From Nitratidesulfovibrio sp. SRB-5 (GTDB lineage: Bacteria; Desulfobacterota; Desulfovibrionia; Desulfovibrionales; Desulfovibrionaceae), in contig NZ_JAIOTY010000003.1 in assembly GCF_019931275.1 (NCBI RefSeq), positions 62,001-126,000 of the forward strand: 64,000 nucleotides of DNA. Reading direction: 5' to 3'. A model generated the notes under the pieces. The model was not told where the DNA came from, ran no database searches, and saw only the letters and a program-made list of their open reading frames with translations. The position numbers were made by a program, and so were the translations under genes. This document shows, piece after piece, positions 51,297 to 61,459 of the stretch; position 1 is the first letter of the stretch; every line of letters begins with the position of its first letter.

Positions 51297-52310
51297 ATGG
51301 AGCTGCGCCAGCTGCGCTACTTTCTGGCCGTGGCGGAAGAGCTGCACTTCGGGCGGGCCGCCCGGCGCATGCATGTTTCGCAGCCGCCGCTCAGCCAGCA
51401 GATTCAGGCGCTGGAAGAGGAACTGGGGGTGCGCCTGTTCGACCGCACCAGCCGCACGGTGCGGGCCACCCCGGCGGGCGAGGCCCTGCGCGACGACGTG
51501 CGCGGCCTGCTGGCCGGGCTGGACGCGGCGGTGGAGCGGGCGCGCGGCACGGCGCGGGGCGAGCGGGGGCGGCTGCGGCTGGGCTTTGTGGTCAGCGCGG
51601 CGGCCACGCGCTTTCCCCGGGCGGTGGCCGCCTACCGGGCGCGCTGCCCCGGCGTGCGGCTGGAACTGCGCGAAATGGGCACCCTGCTGCAATTGCGGCG
51701 CATCGAATCCGGCGAACTGGACGTGGGCCTCTTGCGCAATCTGGACGGCCTGCCGGAGGGCTTCGACCATGCCCCGTTCCTGCACGAGCCGCAGGTGGTG
51801 GCCCTGCCCGCGCACCATCCGCTGGCGGCACGCGAGACCGTACCGCTTGCCGCGCTGGCCGGGGTGCCGCTGATCCTCTATCCGCGCCGCGTGTTTCCGG
51901 CGGCGTACGACGCCATCATCGCGGCATGTCGCGGGGCAGGCTTCTCGCCCGAGGTGCCGCAGGAGGCGGTGGGCCTGAACACCCAGCGCGCGTTGGTGGC
52001 GGCGGGGGTGGGCGCGGCCATCGTGCCCGCATCCGCCCGCAGCGAGCCGCGCGAGGGCGTGGTGTACCGCGACGTGGCGGCAGGCAACGATGTGCCGGGA
52101 GGCGCGCCGGGCCTGCCCTATATCCGGCTGGACCTGGTGTGGCGGGCCGGGCGGGACGACGCCCTGCTGCGCGGCTTTCTGGACGTGGTGGGCGGCTTCG
52201 GCGGGGAAGATGACGGGGACGCGACAGGGGGCGACGCCGTCCCGTCCACCGGGGCGGGTTCCAACCGTGCGGAAGGAGAGGATGCGGAAGGAGAGGACGC
52301 GGCAGACTAG
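51297..52310 (+). CDS. LysR family transcriptional regulator
   Basis: 337 residues. The N-terminal winged helix is typical (MELRQLRYFLAVAEELHFG, RRMHVSQPPLSQQIQALE), followed by the effector domain to about residue 300 and a Gly/Asp/Ala-rich tail of 35 residues (RAEGEDAEGEDAAD). The HFGRAA start resembles LysR regulators of aromatic and dicarboxylate use. AGGAG lies nine bases upstream of the ATG. It converges with the TRAP transporter operon 54 bases away; control of that operon is possible but unproven. Confidence 0.92.
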   Translation: MELRQLRYFLAVAEELHFGRAARRMHVSQPPLSQQIQALEEELGVRLFDRTSRTVRATPAGEALRDDVRGLLAGLDAAVERARGTARGERGRLRLGFVVSAAATRFPRAVAAYRARCPGVRLELREMGTLLQLRRIESGELDVGLLRNLDGLPEGFDHAPFLHEPQVVALPAHHPLAARETVPLAALAGVPLILYPRRVFPAAYDAIIAACRGAGFSPEVPQEAVGLNTQRALVAAGVGAAIVPASARSEPREGVVYRDVAAGNDVPGGAPGLPYIRLDLVWRAGRDDALLRGFLDVVGGFGGEDDGDATGGDAVPSTGAGSNRAEGEDAEGEDAAD

Positions 52311-52363
52311 AAGACGCGCGGCACCCGCGCAGCCCCTCTCCCCCCTGCGGGGACCGGTACGGG

Positions 52364-53647
52364 CTACCCGCCCAGCCAGAGCACCAGCGGCGGGCAGAAG
52401 GTCACCAGCAGCAGGTCCACGATCAGCACCACCAGCATGGGCACGATGGCCCGGCTGATGGCGGAAAGCGGGATGCGCGCGATGGAGCACGACACCACCA
52501 GACACACCCCCAGCGGCGGGGTCAGCATGCCGATGGCCAGGTTCACCACCACGATGACCCCCAGGTGCACCAGGTCGATGCCCAGCGCGGGCAGCAGCGG
52601 CACCAGCACCGGCACGAACAGCAGGATGGCGGCGGTGGTTTCCAGAAAGGTGCCCACCACCAGCAGCAGCAGGTTCACCAGCAGCAACAGCACGATGCGG
52701 TCCCCGGACAGGGACAGCATCCACGCCGCGATGGCCTGCGGCAACCGTTCCAGCGCCATCACCCATCCGAACAGCGAGGCGGCGGCGATGATCAGCATGA
52801 CCACGGCGGAGGTCACCCCGGCGCACAGGGCCAGACGCGGCAGGTCGCGCCAGCGCAGTTCGCGGTGGGCGTACAGCCCCACGGGCAGGGCATAGGCCAC
52901 GGCCATGGCCGCCGATTCGGTGGCGGTGGCCACGCCGCCGATGATGGTCCCCAGAATGATGGCGGGCGCGCCCAGCGCCCACGCCCCGGAGCGGATGGCG
53001 GGCCACAGGGCCCGCGCGTCGAAGCGCCGTTCCGGCACCCGGCCCGTGCGCCGCGCCTCCACCACGCACAGGGCCACCAGCGAGGCGCCCATGAGCAGCC
53101 CCGGCAGCACCCCGCCCGCGAACAGCCGCCCGATGGAGGCCCCGGTCAGCGCGCCGAACACGATCATGGGGATGCTGGGCGGAATGATCACCCCGATGCA
53201 CCCCCCGGCGGCCTGCACCGCGCCCGCCAGCGGGGCCGGGTAGCCGCGCCGGATCATGGCAGGAATGAGGATGGACCCCACCGCAGCCGTATCGGCGGCG
53301 GCGGAACCGGACACCCCGGCGAAGAACATGGCCGACACCACCGAAACCGCCGCCAGCCCGCCCGGCAGGTGGCCCACAAGGGCATCGGCCAGGGCCACGA
53401 TGCGGCGCGAAATGCCCCCGGCGGACATCAGTTCGCCCGCCAGCATGAACAGCGGCACGGCCAGCAGGGGAAAGGAATCGGCCCCGGCGTACAGCCGCTG
53501 CACGGCCAGCATGGGCTCCAGCCCGACGGGCATGGTCAGCCCCTTGGCCAGCACTGCGGCAAAGGCGGCACCGCCCAGGGCCACGGCCACGGGCGCGTTG
53601 AGCGCGAACAGCAGCACCATGCCGCCGAACAGGATCAGGCCCACCAT
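52364..53647 (-). CDS. dctM: TRAP transporter large permease
   Basis: 427 residues with about twelve membrane segments. Motifs include LAVPLFMLAGELMSAGG, VSGSAAADTAAVGSILIPAM and IGVIIPPSIPMIVFG. It forms the sodium-coupled inner-membrane channel with the small permease. Its ATG is one base after the stop codon of dctQ. Substrate is set by the DctP protein. Confidence 0.95.
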   Translation of the reverse strand: MVGLILFGGMVLLFALNAPVAVALGGAAFAAVLAKGLTMPVGLEPMLAVQRLYAGADSFPLLAVPLFMLAGELMSAGGISRRIVALADALVGHLPGGLAAVSVVSAMFFAGVSGSAAADTAAVGSILIPAMIRRGYPAPLAGAVQAAGGCIGVIIPPSIPMIVFGALTGASIGRLFAGGVLPGLLMGASLVALCVVEARRTGRVPERRFDARALWPAIRSGAWALGAPAIILGTIIGGVATATESAAMAVAYALPVGLYAHRELRWRDLPRLALCAGVTSAVVMLIIAAASLFGWVMALERLPQAIAAWMLSLSGDRIVLLLLVNLLLLVVGTFLETTAAILLFVPVLVPLLPALGIDLVHLGVIVVVNLAIGMLTPPLGVCLVVSCSIARIPLSAISRAIVPMLVVLIVDLLLVTFCPPLVLWLGG

Positions 53648-53648
53648 G

Positions 53649-54386
53649 TCAGCGGCCCTCCCGCGCGGGGGCGTCTTGTGCGGGGGCGGCGGGCATCCTG
53701 AAGGACGTGGACGCGACGGGAGATGCGGAGGACAGGAGCGGATCGTCCCCGGCCCTGCCCCCGTCCCGGTCCGTCACACCGCACGGCATCGCTGCGCCGC
53801 CCGTGCCGACAACGCCGTCAGAGCCTGTAGCGCCTGGCCACAGATGGGCCAGCAGGTCCGCCAGCCCGTGCAGGGTCAGCAGCGCGCCGCCCACGGGCAC
53901 GGCCACGAAGACCACGGCCCGCGATACCCCAAGGGCCGCCGTCTGCTGCGGCAGCAGGAACAGGGCAAACCGCGCGCCATGCCAGGCCACGGCGGCGAAA
54001 AAGGCCACGCACACGCACAGCACCAGCAGCCGCGCCCGCCAGGCCCACTGCGGCGAAAAACGCGCCACCAGCGCGTCCATGCCGATGTGCGCCCGGCCCC
54101 GCCACGCCACCGACGCGCCGATGAAGGTCAGCTGCACCAGCAGGGCGCGGCCCAGTTCCTCCGACCAGAACAGCGAATTGTTGAAGGCATAGCGAAACAC
54201 CACCTGCACGGTGAGCAGCCCGGCCATGGCCAGGGTAACCCCGGCCAGCCAGACGCGGGCCACGGCATCGCAGCGCGCGGCCACGGCCAGCAGCGCCCGC
54301 GTGACGGCAGGGCCGGGCCCCCGGCCCCCGCCAGTGTCCGGCGCTGTCGGCACCGGGGGCGATGCGACAGTGCGTCCAGCCGTCAT
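53649..54386 (-). CDS. dctQ: TRAP transporter small permease
   Basis: 245 residues. The four membrane segments are at about 30-195 with the family motif [22 protein letters not shown] (given in part). It partners with DctM. The start at 54386 overlaps the dctP stop as ATGA. About 60 residues of Gly/Asp/Ser-rich sequence follow the last membrane segment, longer than most DctQ proteins, with no recognisable domain. Confidence 0.9.
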   Translation of the reverse strand: MTAGRTVASPPVPTAPDTGGGRGPGPAVTRALLAVAARCDAVARVWLAGVTLAMAGLLTVQVVFRYAFNNSLFWSEELGRALLVQLTFIGASVAWRGRAHIGMDALVARFSPQWAWRARLLVLCVCVAFFAAVAWHGARFALFLLPQQTAALGVSRAVVFVAVPVGGALLTLHGLADLLAHLWPGATGSDGVVGTGGAAMPCGVTDRDGGRAGDDPLLSSASPVASTSFRMPAAPAQDAPAREGR

Positions 54387-55477
54387 TCCGCCCCCTGGCG
54401 CCCCACCGCCGCCAGCACGCGGGCCAGCATGTCGCGGGTGCGCGGTTCGGAAAACAGGGCGCTCTGGCGCAGCGCATCGGCGCGGGCGCGGAACGAGGCC
54501 AGGTCCGGCGCGTCCACCACCTGCATGCCCGCCTCGCGCAGGCGGCGCAGGTAGTCGGCGTCCTTCTGGCGGTTGTAGGCCCGCTGGTACGTGGCGGCGT
54601 CTGCCATGCACTGCATGACCAGCGTGCGTTCCGCCGGGGGCAGCCCGTTGAACCATGCCAGGTTGGCCAGGTCCGCGTGGGCGGAATACACGTGCCCGGT
54701 CAGTGAAAGGTATTTCTGCACCTCTGGCATGCGGTATTCCGCCATGACCCACAGGGGGTTTTCCTGCCCGTCGATGGTGCCCTGCTGCAATTCGGCGTAG
54801 ATGGGCCAGCCCATGGGCGTGGGGTTGGCGCCAAGGGCGCGCCACAGCTCGCGGTGCAGAGTCGATTCCAGCACGCGGATCTTCAGCCCGCGCACGTCGT
54901 CCACGCTGCGCACCGGGCGCACGTTGTTGGTCAGGTGGCGGAAGCCGTTCTCGGAAAAGTGCAGCCCCTTCAGACCCACCCGTTCCAGCGCATCCAGCAG
55001 CGCCCTTCCCGCCGCCCCGTCCAGCACGCGGTCGGCCTCTGCCGCGTCGCGGAACAGAAAGGGGTAGTCCAGCACCTTCACCTCGGGCACGAACGGATCA
55101 AGCACGCCCAGGGTGATGATGGCCAACTGCACGCCGCCCAGTTGCAATTGTTGCAGGATTTCCGTCTCGGTGCCCAGGGTGCCGGAATGGTGCACCACCA
55201 CCCGGTACGCCCCGTGCGAGCGTTCCTCCAGCAACTGCCGGAACCGCTCGGCGCAGACGTGCTGGGCCGAGCCGGGGGTGGTCACCACGGCCAGGGTCAG
55301 TTCCGTAGCCGCGCTGGCGGTGCGGGGCCATCCGGGCAGGATGGCCGCCAGACAGGCCAGCATCAGCCCAAGGGACGCCGCAAGGGCGCGCCCCCGGCGG
55401 CAGGCCCCGGCGAACGACAGCGGGCGGGAAAGACGGAGGGGACTGGGCTGACCGGAAGTGCGAAAACGACGGTGCAT
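54383..55477 (-). CDS. dctP: TRAP transporter substrate-binding protein
   Basis: 364 residues. A long signal peptide (basic to about residue 32, cleavage near ASAA at about 56) is followed by a DctP fold with [32 protein letters not shown] (the Arg that binds a carboxylate) and [10 protein letters not shown]. It captures an organic acid in the periplasm for DctQM. Operon order dctP-dctQ-dctM. The start at 55477 has GAGG six bases upstream. The substrate is not predictable from sequence; the Arg in KIRV indicates a carboxylate. Confidence 0.93.
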   Translation of the reverse strand: MHRRFRTSGQPSPLRLSRPLSFAGACRRGRALAASLGLMLACLAAILPGWPRTASAATELTLAVVTTPGSAQHVCAERFRQLLEERSHGAYRVVVHHSGTLGTETEILQQLQLGGVQLAIITLGVLDPFVPEVKVLDYPFLFRDAAEADRVLDGAAGRALLDALERVGLKGLHFSENGFRHLTNNVRPVRSVDDVRGLKIRVLESTLHRELWRALGANPTPMGWPIYAELQQGTIDGQENPLWVMAEYRMPEVQKYLSLTGHVYSAHADLANLAWFNGLPPAERTLVMQCMADAATYQRAYNRQKDADYLRRLREAGMQVVDAPDLASFRARADALRQSALFSEPRTRDMLARVLAAVGRQGAE

Positions 55478-56081
55478 GGCAATCCTCGGCGGGTGACGGA
55501 AGGGGAACACGGCGGTCGGGGCAGGGTGGTGAAATTTCGGCCTCCGCATCGTAAACCCTACGGAAAGCGCACGATGACAAAGCGGCAACACCCTGCCTTC
55601 ACAGGTTGAAATACCGATAGCCGCATGATAAGCATGCGATGCACGCGCGGCGGCAAAAGGCGGCCTGCTGCGTCCCGCAGCGTACCGCACCGCCTGCCGT
55701 GGCCAGGCTGGCCCCACGGCTGGCCCCACGCCTGCCCTGATGCGCGACAACGGGCGCGCACCATAGCCGCTCGCACGGCGGGGTTCAACCCCTGCCCCCG
55801 CCCCGCCGACCGCCCCCCTCTGCCTGGCTGCCGCGCCGGATATTCCGGATGGATGCAGCCTAGCACACAACGCCGCAACGCGCACCCGCGTCCCTGTGGC
55901 GAGGGTGGCGGGTGTGGCGAGTGTGGCGAGCGCGGCGGGAACGGTGAATGCGGAACACGCTCCGGGCGCACAGGGGCCTTCGCACCGGGGCTCGCCCCGT
56001 TGCCCGCCCGCCCCTTCGTCCGCACGCCCCGCCGCCGCGCATCACATCATTGCACCCATCGAGACACACCAAAGGATTTCC
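55478..56081. other. Divergent intergenic region with a 9-nt array
   Basis: 604 bases between dctP and the MerR-like gene. No gene is supported. A 9-nt tandem array (GTGGCGAGG, GTGGCGGGT, GTGGCGAGT, GTGGCGAGC, GCGGCGGGA) lies at 55896-55940. No clear promoter was identified. Confidence 0.55.
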
Positions 56082-57311
56082 ATGACCGAAGGCAACCTGA
56101 CCCATCGCGACCTCGCCCGCCTGCTGGGCGTTTCCGAAACCACGGTCAAAAGCTACCGCCGCAAGTTTCCGGACTGCATCCCCGTGGCCAGCCAGGGCAA
56201 GCCCATCCGCTTCACGGCGGAGGCGGCGGCAGTGTCGCTGCGCATCCGCGACCTGTTCGAGATGGGCATGTCGGTGGAAGAGGTGCGGGCCCGCCTGGCC
56301 GCCGAATTCGCGTGGATAGCGCCGGAAGCCCCGTCCGGCGGCGACCGGGACGACGCGGAATCCGCAGAGCCCGCCGCCCCGCCGCAGCCCGCGCGGGTGG
56401 AACTGCCGCAGGACTTCACCCTGGCCGTGAGCAACCTGGCGAAAAGCATGGTGGGGCTGACCCAGCAGCAGAACGCCATCCTGAAGCGGGTGCAGCACAT
56501 CGAGACCCTGCTCACCGCGCTGGCCCCCGCTTCCGGCGATGGAGGCGCACCGGGTTCGACCGGCCTGCAGGGCCGCCCCGCCTGGCTGGACGAGGCGCGG
56601 GCCCTGGCCGCGCGCTTCGAGTCCCTGCTGGGCGTCGTGGCCGGTTCCGAGGGCGGCGACACGGGGCACTCCGCCCCCGTGGGCACGCCCCGTACCGCGT
56701 CCGCCGCTCCCGCAACGTCGGCCCCGGTCACACCGGAGCCCACCGTGACGTCCACCGTGACGTCCACCCTGACATCCGGCGACGAGGCCACCGTCAGCGC
56801 GCCCGAGGCAGAAGCCGCCGCCCCAGCCCCGACTGGCCCGTCTGCACCGACTGGCCCGTCTGGCGGTCGGGTGGTGCCCTTCCCCGGCGGCATGGCCGCC
56901 CCGGCGTCCGATGCCCCCACCCCGCCGGACCCCGCCTTTCTCGCGCCGCAGGACCCGCCGCGCCACCTGCTGGCCCTGCCGCTGGTGGTGCAGTCGCCCC
57001 AGGGCGAATTCCTGGGCGTGGCCGGGCGGGCGCGGGGCCGGTTCTGCATCAACGACCTGAAGGCCATGCTGGCCTTCGCCTTCCAGCCGCCGGACCATTA
57101 CGTCCTGCGCAGCGAACCGACCGAGGACGGCGGATGGTGGCTGACCCTGGAACAGCCCCAAGCCGAAGCTCCGTACGACGTGGTGCTGCTGGTGGACGAA
57201 TCGGTCACCCCGCGCGGCAACCAGGTGGCCGTGGTGCGCCGCTACGTGGCCAACGGCGTGGAAAGCCACCCCACGGAAATCTACGGCTTCCTGCGCGCGG
57301 TGCAGGGCTAG
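56082..57311 (+). CDS. MerR-like helix-turn-helix regulator with long linker
   Basis: 409 residues. The N-terminal helix-turn-helix is MerR-like (LTHRDLARLLGVSETTVKSYRR, shown in parts) with a second half at PIRFTAEAAAVSLRIRDLF. A coiled-coil-like stretch (about residues 110-145, LTQQQNAILKRVQHIETLL), then an Ala/Pro/Thr-rich linker with short tandem repeats (TVTS, APTGPS), and a C-terminal domain from about residue 300 without known family (LLALPLVVQSPQGEFLGVAG). The start has AGGA six bases upstream. The effector and targets are unknown. Downstream is a diguanylate cyclase in the same direction, 312 bases away. Confidence 0.75.
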   Translation: MTEGNLTHRDLARLLGVSETTVKSYRRKFPDCIPVASQGKPIRFTAEAAAVSLRIRDLFEMGMSVEEVRARLAAEFAWIAPEAPSGGDRDDAESAEPAAPPQPARVELPQDFTLAVSNLAKSMVGLTQQQNAILKRVQHIETLLTALAPASGDGGAPGSTGLQGRPAWLDEARALAARFESLLGVVAGSEGGDTGHSAPVGTPRTASAAPATSAPVTPEPTVTSTVTSTLTSGDEATVSAPEAEAAAPAPTGPSAPTGPSGGRVVPFPGGMAAPASDAPTPPDPAFLAPQDPPRHLLALPLVVQSPQGEFLGVAGRARGRFCINDLKAMLAFAFQPPDHYVLRSEPTEDGGWWLTLEQPQAEAPYDVVLLVDESVTPRGNQVAVVRRYVANGVESHPTEIYGFLRAVQG

Positions 57312-57623
57312 GCTCGCCGCCCTCCACCCGAGAGCGCAACGCAGGCGGCGCGCATGGGCCGCCTGCCCCGGCGCCTTCCGGCAGGCACGCCTTGCGAGGG
57401 GGCGGGGTATCGCGCATGCAGCGGGCGTGGCCAGCGCAGTGTTGGCCCGTGCCGCGCCCCCGACGCGTCTGCGGACGCGTCTGTGAGCGTGTCTGTGGAC
57501 ACGCCTGCATACGCGCACATCCACCGCCGGACTGCCCCGCCTTGTGCCCCGGCACGCAAGATCCACGCCCGCAAGGGCCTTCCCCGCACTTCGCCACGCG
57601 GCCACGCCGCAGGACAGACGTTC
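57312..57623. other. Intergenic region before the diguanylate cyclase gene
   Basis: 312 bases. A degenerate 12-nt repeat around GACGCGTCTGCG, GACGCGTCTGTG and AGCGTGTCTGTG lies at about 57461-57497. No promoter is certain and no small gene was found. Confidence 0.5.
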
Positions 57624-59264
57624 ATGAATCTCCCCTCCACCAGCCTCCGCGTCCGGCTCGTGCTGGCCTTTGCCCTGCTCATCCTTGCCCTGTCGCTGGT
57701 CCTTTCCCTGCTGGCGGGTTTCCGCTCCGGGCAGCAGGTGCGCGCCCAGATCGGCGACGTGCTGGCCGAAACCGCCTGGCAGATGGCCGACAAACTGGAC
57801 CGGTCCATGTGGGCCCGGCGCGGCGAAATCAACATCCTGGCCGAACTGGACGCCCTGCGCCGCCCGGCGGACCCGCAGGCCATCGGGCGCCTGCTGGACC
57901 GGCTGCAAACGTCCCTGCCCGTCTTCTCGTGGGTCGGCTTTACCGATGCCACGGGCCGGGTGCTTGCTTCCACCGGGCGCATCCTGGAAGGGGCGGACAT
58001 TTCCGCGCGGCCCGTCTTTTCCATGGGCAGCAGGCGCCCCTTCGTGGGCGACGTGCACGATGCGGTGCTGCTGGCCAAACTGCTTCCCAATCCCACGGGC
58101 GAACCCATGAAATTCGTGGACATCAGCGTGCCCGTGGCCACGCCCGACGGACGCCTGGCCGGGGTGCTGGCCGCGCACCTGAGCTGGGAATGGGCCCGCC
58201 AGATAGAGCGCACCATCTTCCAGTCGTTGCGGGTGGATCAGGGCATCGACCTGTTTGTCGTCGCCGCCGACAATACGGTGCTGCTGGGTTCATCGCCCGC
58301 GCCGGGCACGCCCCTGTCGCTCGACGCCGTGGCCCGCGCCCGTGCCGGTGCCATGGGGTGGAGCGTGGAACGCTGGCCCGACGGCAAGGACTACCTGACC
58401 GGCTACGCCACGGGCAACGGCTTCGAGGATTACCCGGGCCTCGGCTGGACGGTGCTGGCCCGCCAGCCCCTGGCCACGGCCCATGCCCCGGCTCGGGCGC
58501 TGGAACGCGACGTGCTGGCGGCGGGCCTGCTGATGGGCCTGCTGTTCGCGGTCATCGGCTGGTTCGTGGCCGGGCCGGTTGCGCACCCGCTGCACCGCCT
58601 GACCCAGGCCGCCGACCGGCTGCGCAACGGCGAGGACACGGAGATACCCGAACTGCGCGGCGTGCGTGAAATCGAGGTGTTGTCCGCCTCGCTGCGGGGC
58701 ATGGTGGACGCCCTGACCCGCAAGCAGCACGCCCTGGACCGCATGGAGGCCATGGCCCTGCACGACAAGCTCACCGGGTTGCCCAACCGCCGCGCTCTGG
58801 AACAGCACCTTGCCCACGCCATGGGCCAGCCCCGCCGGAGTGGCCGGACGCTGGCGCTGCTGTTCATGGACCTTGACGGATTCAAGGCAGTCAACGACAC
58901 ACTTGGACATCAGATGGGTGACGCGCTGTTGCGGCAGGTGGCCGAACGGCTGCGTTGCTGCCTGCGCGATGACGACGTGGTGGCCCGGCTGGGCGGCGAC
59001 GAATTCGTCATGGTGCTGCCTGGTCCGAAGGACCAACCCCGCGACGGCGCCATGCTTGTGGCCGGACGGGTGATCGCGTCGCTCAACGCGCCCTTCGACG
59101 TCGAAGGCAACGAGGTGCGCGTGGGGTGTTCCGTGGGCGGTGCCGTGTGGCCCGACGACGAGGACGATGTCTCCGCGACCCTGCATCTGGCGGATGCGGC
59201 CCTGTACACGGCCAAGCGCACCGGCAAGAACCGCTGCGTCTTTCACGGCCCGGACAGCGCCTGA
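57624..59264 (+). CDS. Membrane diguanylate cyclase with periplasmic sensor and HAMP
   Basis: 546 residues. A first membrane segment at about 12-32, a Cache-like periplasmic domain to about 290, a second segment (LLMGLLFAVIGWFVAGPV), a HAMP region, and a GGDEF domain from about 370 with LTGLPNRRAL and the intact active site RLGGDEFVMVL (about residue 457). An RxxD inhibitory site (RDDD) is exactly five residues before it, so product feedback is likely. It makes c-di-GMP from two GTP. The start at 57624 has AGGA nine bases upstream. Signal unknown. Confidence 0.92.
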   Translation: MNLPSTSLRVRLVLAFALLILALSLVLSLLAGFRSGQQVRAQIGDVLAETAWQMADKLDRSMWARRGEINILAELDALRRPADPQAIGRLLDRLQTSLPVFSWVGFTDATGRVLASTGRILEGADISARPVFSMGSRRPFVGDVHDAVLLAKLLPNPTGEPMKFVDISVPVATPDGRLAGVLAAHLSWEWARQIERTIFQSLRVDQGIDLFVVAADNTVLLGSSPAPGTPLSLDAVARARAGAMGWSVERWPDGKDYLTGYATGNGFEDYPGLGWTVLARQPLATAHAPARALERDVLAAGLLMGLLFAVIGWFVAGPVAHPLHRLTQAADRLRNGEDTEIPELRGVREIEVLSASLRGMVDALTRKQHALDRMEAMALHDKLTGLPNRRALEQHLAHAMGQPRRSGRTLALLFMDLDGFKAVNDTLGHQMGDALLRQVAERLRCCLRDDDVVARLGGDEFVMVLPGPKDQPRDGAMLVAGRVIASLNAPFDVEGNEVRVGCSVGGAVWPDDEDDVSATLHLADAALYTAKRTGKNRCVFHGPDSA

Positions 59265-59383
59265 TCGGGGCATGACCCGGACCTCATCCGGACATGATCC
59301 GGCACGGCGCCATGGCGGGCGCAAGGCGCCTGTCGCCCGCCCGGCATCCCGCCCGGCACGCGGGCCGACACACGTTCGACGAA

Positions 59384-59401
59384 TTGTAACATCCATGTGA
59401 C
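59384..59401 (+). promoter_or_regulatory. Pho-box-like sequence before the kinase gene
   Basis: TTGTAAC and ATGTGAC are 7-bp direct repeats separated by 4 bases, the geometry of a PhoB site (consensus CTGTCAT, N4, CTGTCAT). Ten of fourteen bases at most agree with the consensus, so support is modest. It lies 34 bases before the kinase start codon. Confidence 0.35.
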
Positions 59402-59434
59402 GGGCGCGACACGAACCGGCGCGAGACAAGGATG

Positions 59435-61459
59435 ATGAAACAGTACTCCCTGCGCAAACGGCTCGTCGTGGGCACCTGGCTGCTGCTGATCGTGGCGCTG
59501 CTGCCGCCCTATCTCTATTTCGACAAGACCCTGCGCCGCGACGTGCTGCTGGAGGCCAAGGCCCGCGCCGCCGAAGACGTGGACACCACCTACTGGCTGT
59601 TGCGCGAGCACCCGCGCTTTCCGTCATACCGGCACCTCAATGCCTGGGTCACGGAACTCTCGCGCCGCACCGGCACCCGCATCACCTACATCGTGGATGG
59701 CCACGTGCTGGCCGATTCCGACGTGCCCTTCGAACGTCTGTCCACGCTGGAGGACCACGCCAACCGGCCGGAGGTGGTGGAGGCCCGCACCGGCGCGCTG
59801 GGCACCGACGTGCGCTTCAGCGCCACCCTGGGCAAGGATTTGATCTACGCCGCCCGCAAGGTGGACGGCATAGCCGGGCTGGACCCCGGCACCCTGCGCC
59901 TGGCCCTGCCCCTGTCGGTGGTGCACGACCGGCTGGACCGCATGGAAAAGGGGCTGGTGTGGGCCTTCCTGTTCTCGCTCATGGCCAGCGGCGCGCTGGG
60001 CCTGGTGGTCACGCGGCCCCTGCTGCGCGGCATGGAAACCATGGCCATGGCGGCCCAGGCCATCGGCCAGGGCGAATACGGGCGCCGCATCCGCGACATA
60101 CCGGGCCGCGAACTACGCCCCCTGGCCCATGCCATCAACGGCATGGCCCACAACATAGAGCAGCACCTGCACCAGTTGAACGAGCAAAAAGGACGGCTGG
60201 AGGCCGTGTTCAACGGCATGCACGAAGGGGTCATGGTGCTGGACGCCGCCGGGCGCATCGAATCCATGAACCGCGCGCTCACCGCCATGTTCACCGGCAT
60301 TGGCAACAAGCTGGGGGCCACCCCGCTGGAAGCCACCATGAAGCCGGAACTGCAGCGCATGGTGGACGAAATGCTGGTTTCGCCCAACGCGCGCGGCACC
60401 AGCATGCAGACCGACCTGGGAGAGGGCCGCGCCTTCGAGATTTCGCTGGTGCCCTTCCGCGATGCCTCTGGCCAGCGCATGGTGCTGGTGTTCCACGACA
60501 TCAGCGAGCGCGAAAAGCTGGAACGCATCCGCCGCGACTTCGTGGCCAACGTCTCGCACGAACTCAAGACCCCGCTCACCAGCATCAAGGGCTACGCGGA
60601 AACGCTGCTGGAGGCGCCGCCCGCCTCGCGCGACCAGATGTCCGCCTTTTTGCGCACCATCCTCAAGAACGCCAACCACATGACCAAGATGGTCAACAGC
60701 CTGCTGGTGCTGGCCCGCTCGGAGCACAAGGGCGACAAGGTGGCCCTGACCGGCGTGGACGCTGCGGAAGTGCTGCGCCAGACCGTGCGCGAACTGGAGC
60801 CGGTGGCCTTGCGCAAGGAAATCACGCTGGAAAACGGCGTGGGGGCGACCCCGCTGGTGGTGCTGGCCGACCGCGACGGGCTGGTGGAGGTGTTCCGCAA
60901 CCTGCTGGACAACGCCATCAAGTACAGCCCCCCGCAGACGCGGGTGGCCGTTTCCGCCACCGCCGCCGACGGCAGGGTGACCCTGTGCGTGAGCGATCAG
61001 GGGCCGGGCATTCCGGAAAAGAGCCGCGAACGCATCTTCGAACGATTCTACCGCCTGGACCGCGACGGCGACGGCACCAAGAACGGCAGTGCGGGCCTGG
61101 GTCTGGCCATCTGCCGCCGCATCGTCATGAGCCACGGCGGCGACATCTGGGTGGAAAGCCCGCTGGATGCCGCCACCCGCACCGGGGCCGCCTTCTTCGT
61201 GATGCTGTTCTCCCCCCGGCCAGAAGACGAGGGGCTGGACGGCAACGGTGCCGGGCTGGATGGTGGAGGTGCGGACGGTACTGATGCGGATGATGCCGGA
61301 CCAAATGATGATGGTCAGGACGGCGACCGAGGCACCCCGACAGTGCTGCACGCCGCTGCCCCCGCGCCCGTGTCCGCGCCCGAGGCAGACGCATCCGGAC
61401 CGGGTGTGCCGCACGACGCGGGAACGGACGGCCCGGGCGGACCGCCGCGCAGCGCGTGA
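59435..61459 (+). CDS. PhoR-like sensor histidine kinase
   Basis: 674 residues. Two membrane segments (about 11-29 and 170-190) flank a periplasmic domain; HAMP (about 190-240), PAS (about 250-350), HisKA with FVANVSHELKTPLTS (His about 380) and HATPase with NLLDNAIKYSP and GLGLAICRR. The arrangement is that of PhoR, which responds to phosphate with PhoB. No response-regulator gene is next to it, so it is an orphan within this window. The start is put at the second ATG (59435), because AAGGA is then correctly spaced; the first ATG is directly on it. About 70 Asp/Gly-rich residues follow the kinase domain. Confidence 0.9.
   Translation: MKQYSLRKRLVVGTWLLLIVALLPPYLYFDKTLRRDVLLEAKARAAEDVDTTYWLLREHPRFPSYRHLNAWVTELSRRTGTRITYIVDGHVLADSDVPFERLSTLEDHANRPEVVEARTGALGTDVRFSATLGKDLIYAARKVDGIAGLDPGTLRLALPLSVVHDRLDRMEKGLVWAFLFSLMASGALGLVVTRPLLRGMETMAMAAQAIGQGEYGRRIRDIPGRELRPLAHAINGMAHNIEQHLHQLNEQKGRLEAVFNGMHEGVMVLDAAGRIESMNRALTAMFTGIGNKLGATPLEATMKPELQRMVDEMLVSPNARGTSMQTDLGEGRAFEISLVPFRDASGQRMVLVFHDISEREKLERIRRDFVANVSHELKTPLTSIKGYAETLLEAPPASRDQMSAFLRTILKNANHMTKMVNSLLVLARSEHKGDKVALTGVDAAEVLRQTVRELEPVALRKEITLENGVGATPLVVLADRDGLVEVFRNLLDNAIKYSPPQTRVAVSATAADGRVTLCVSDQGPGIPEKSRERIFERFYRLDRDGDGTKNGSAGLGLAICRRIVMSHGGDIWVESPLDAATRTGAAFFVMLFSPRPEDEGLDGNGAGLDGGGADGTDADDAGPNDDGQDGDRGTPTVLHAAAPAPVSAPEADASGPGVPHDAGTDGPGGPPRSA

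Noticed and set aside
55625-58669. 1014-codon rightward frame overlapping the MerR-like and diguanylate cyclase genes
   Set aside because: It is out of frame with both recognised genes, Arg/Pro/Gly-rich and lacks a start site.
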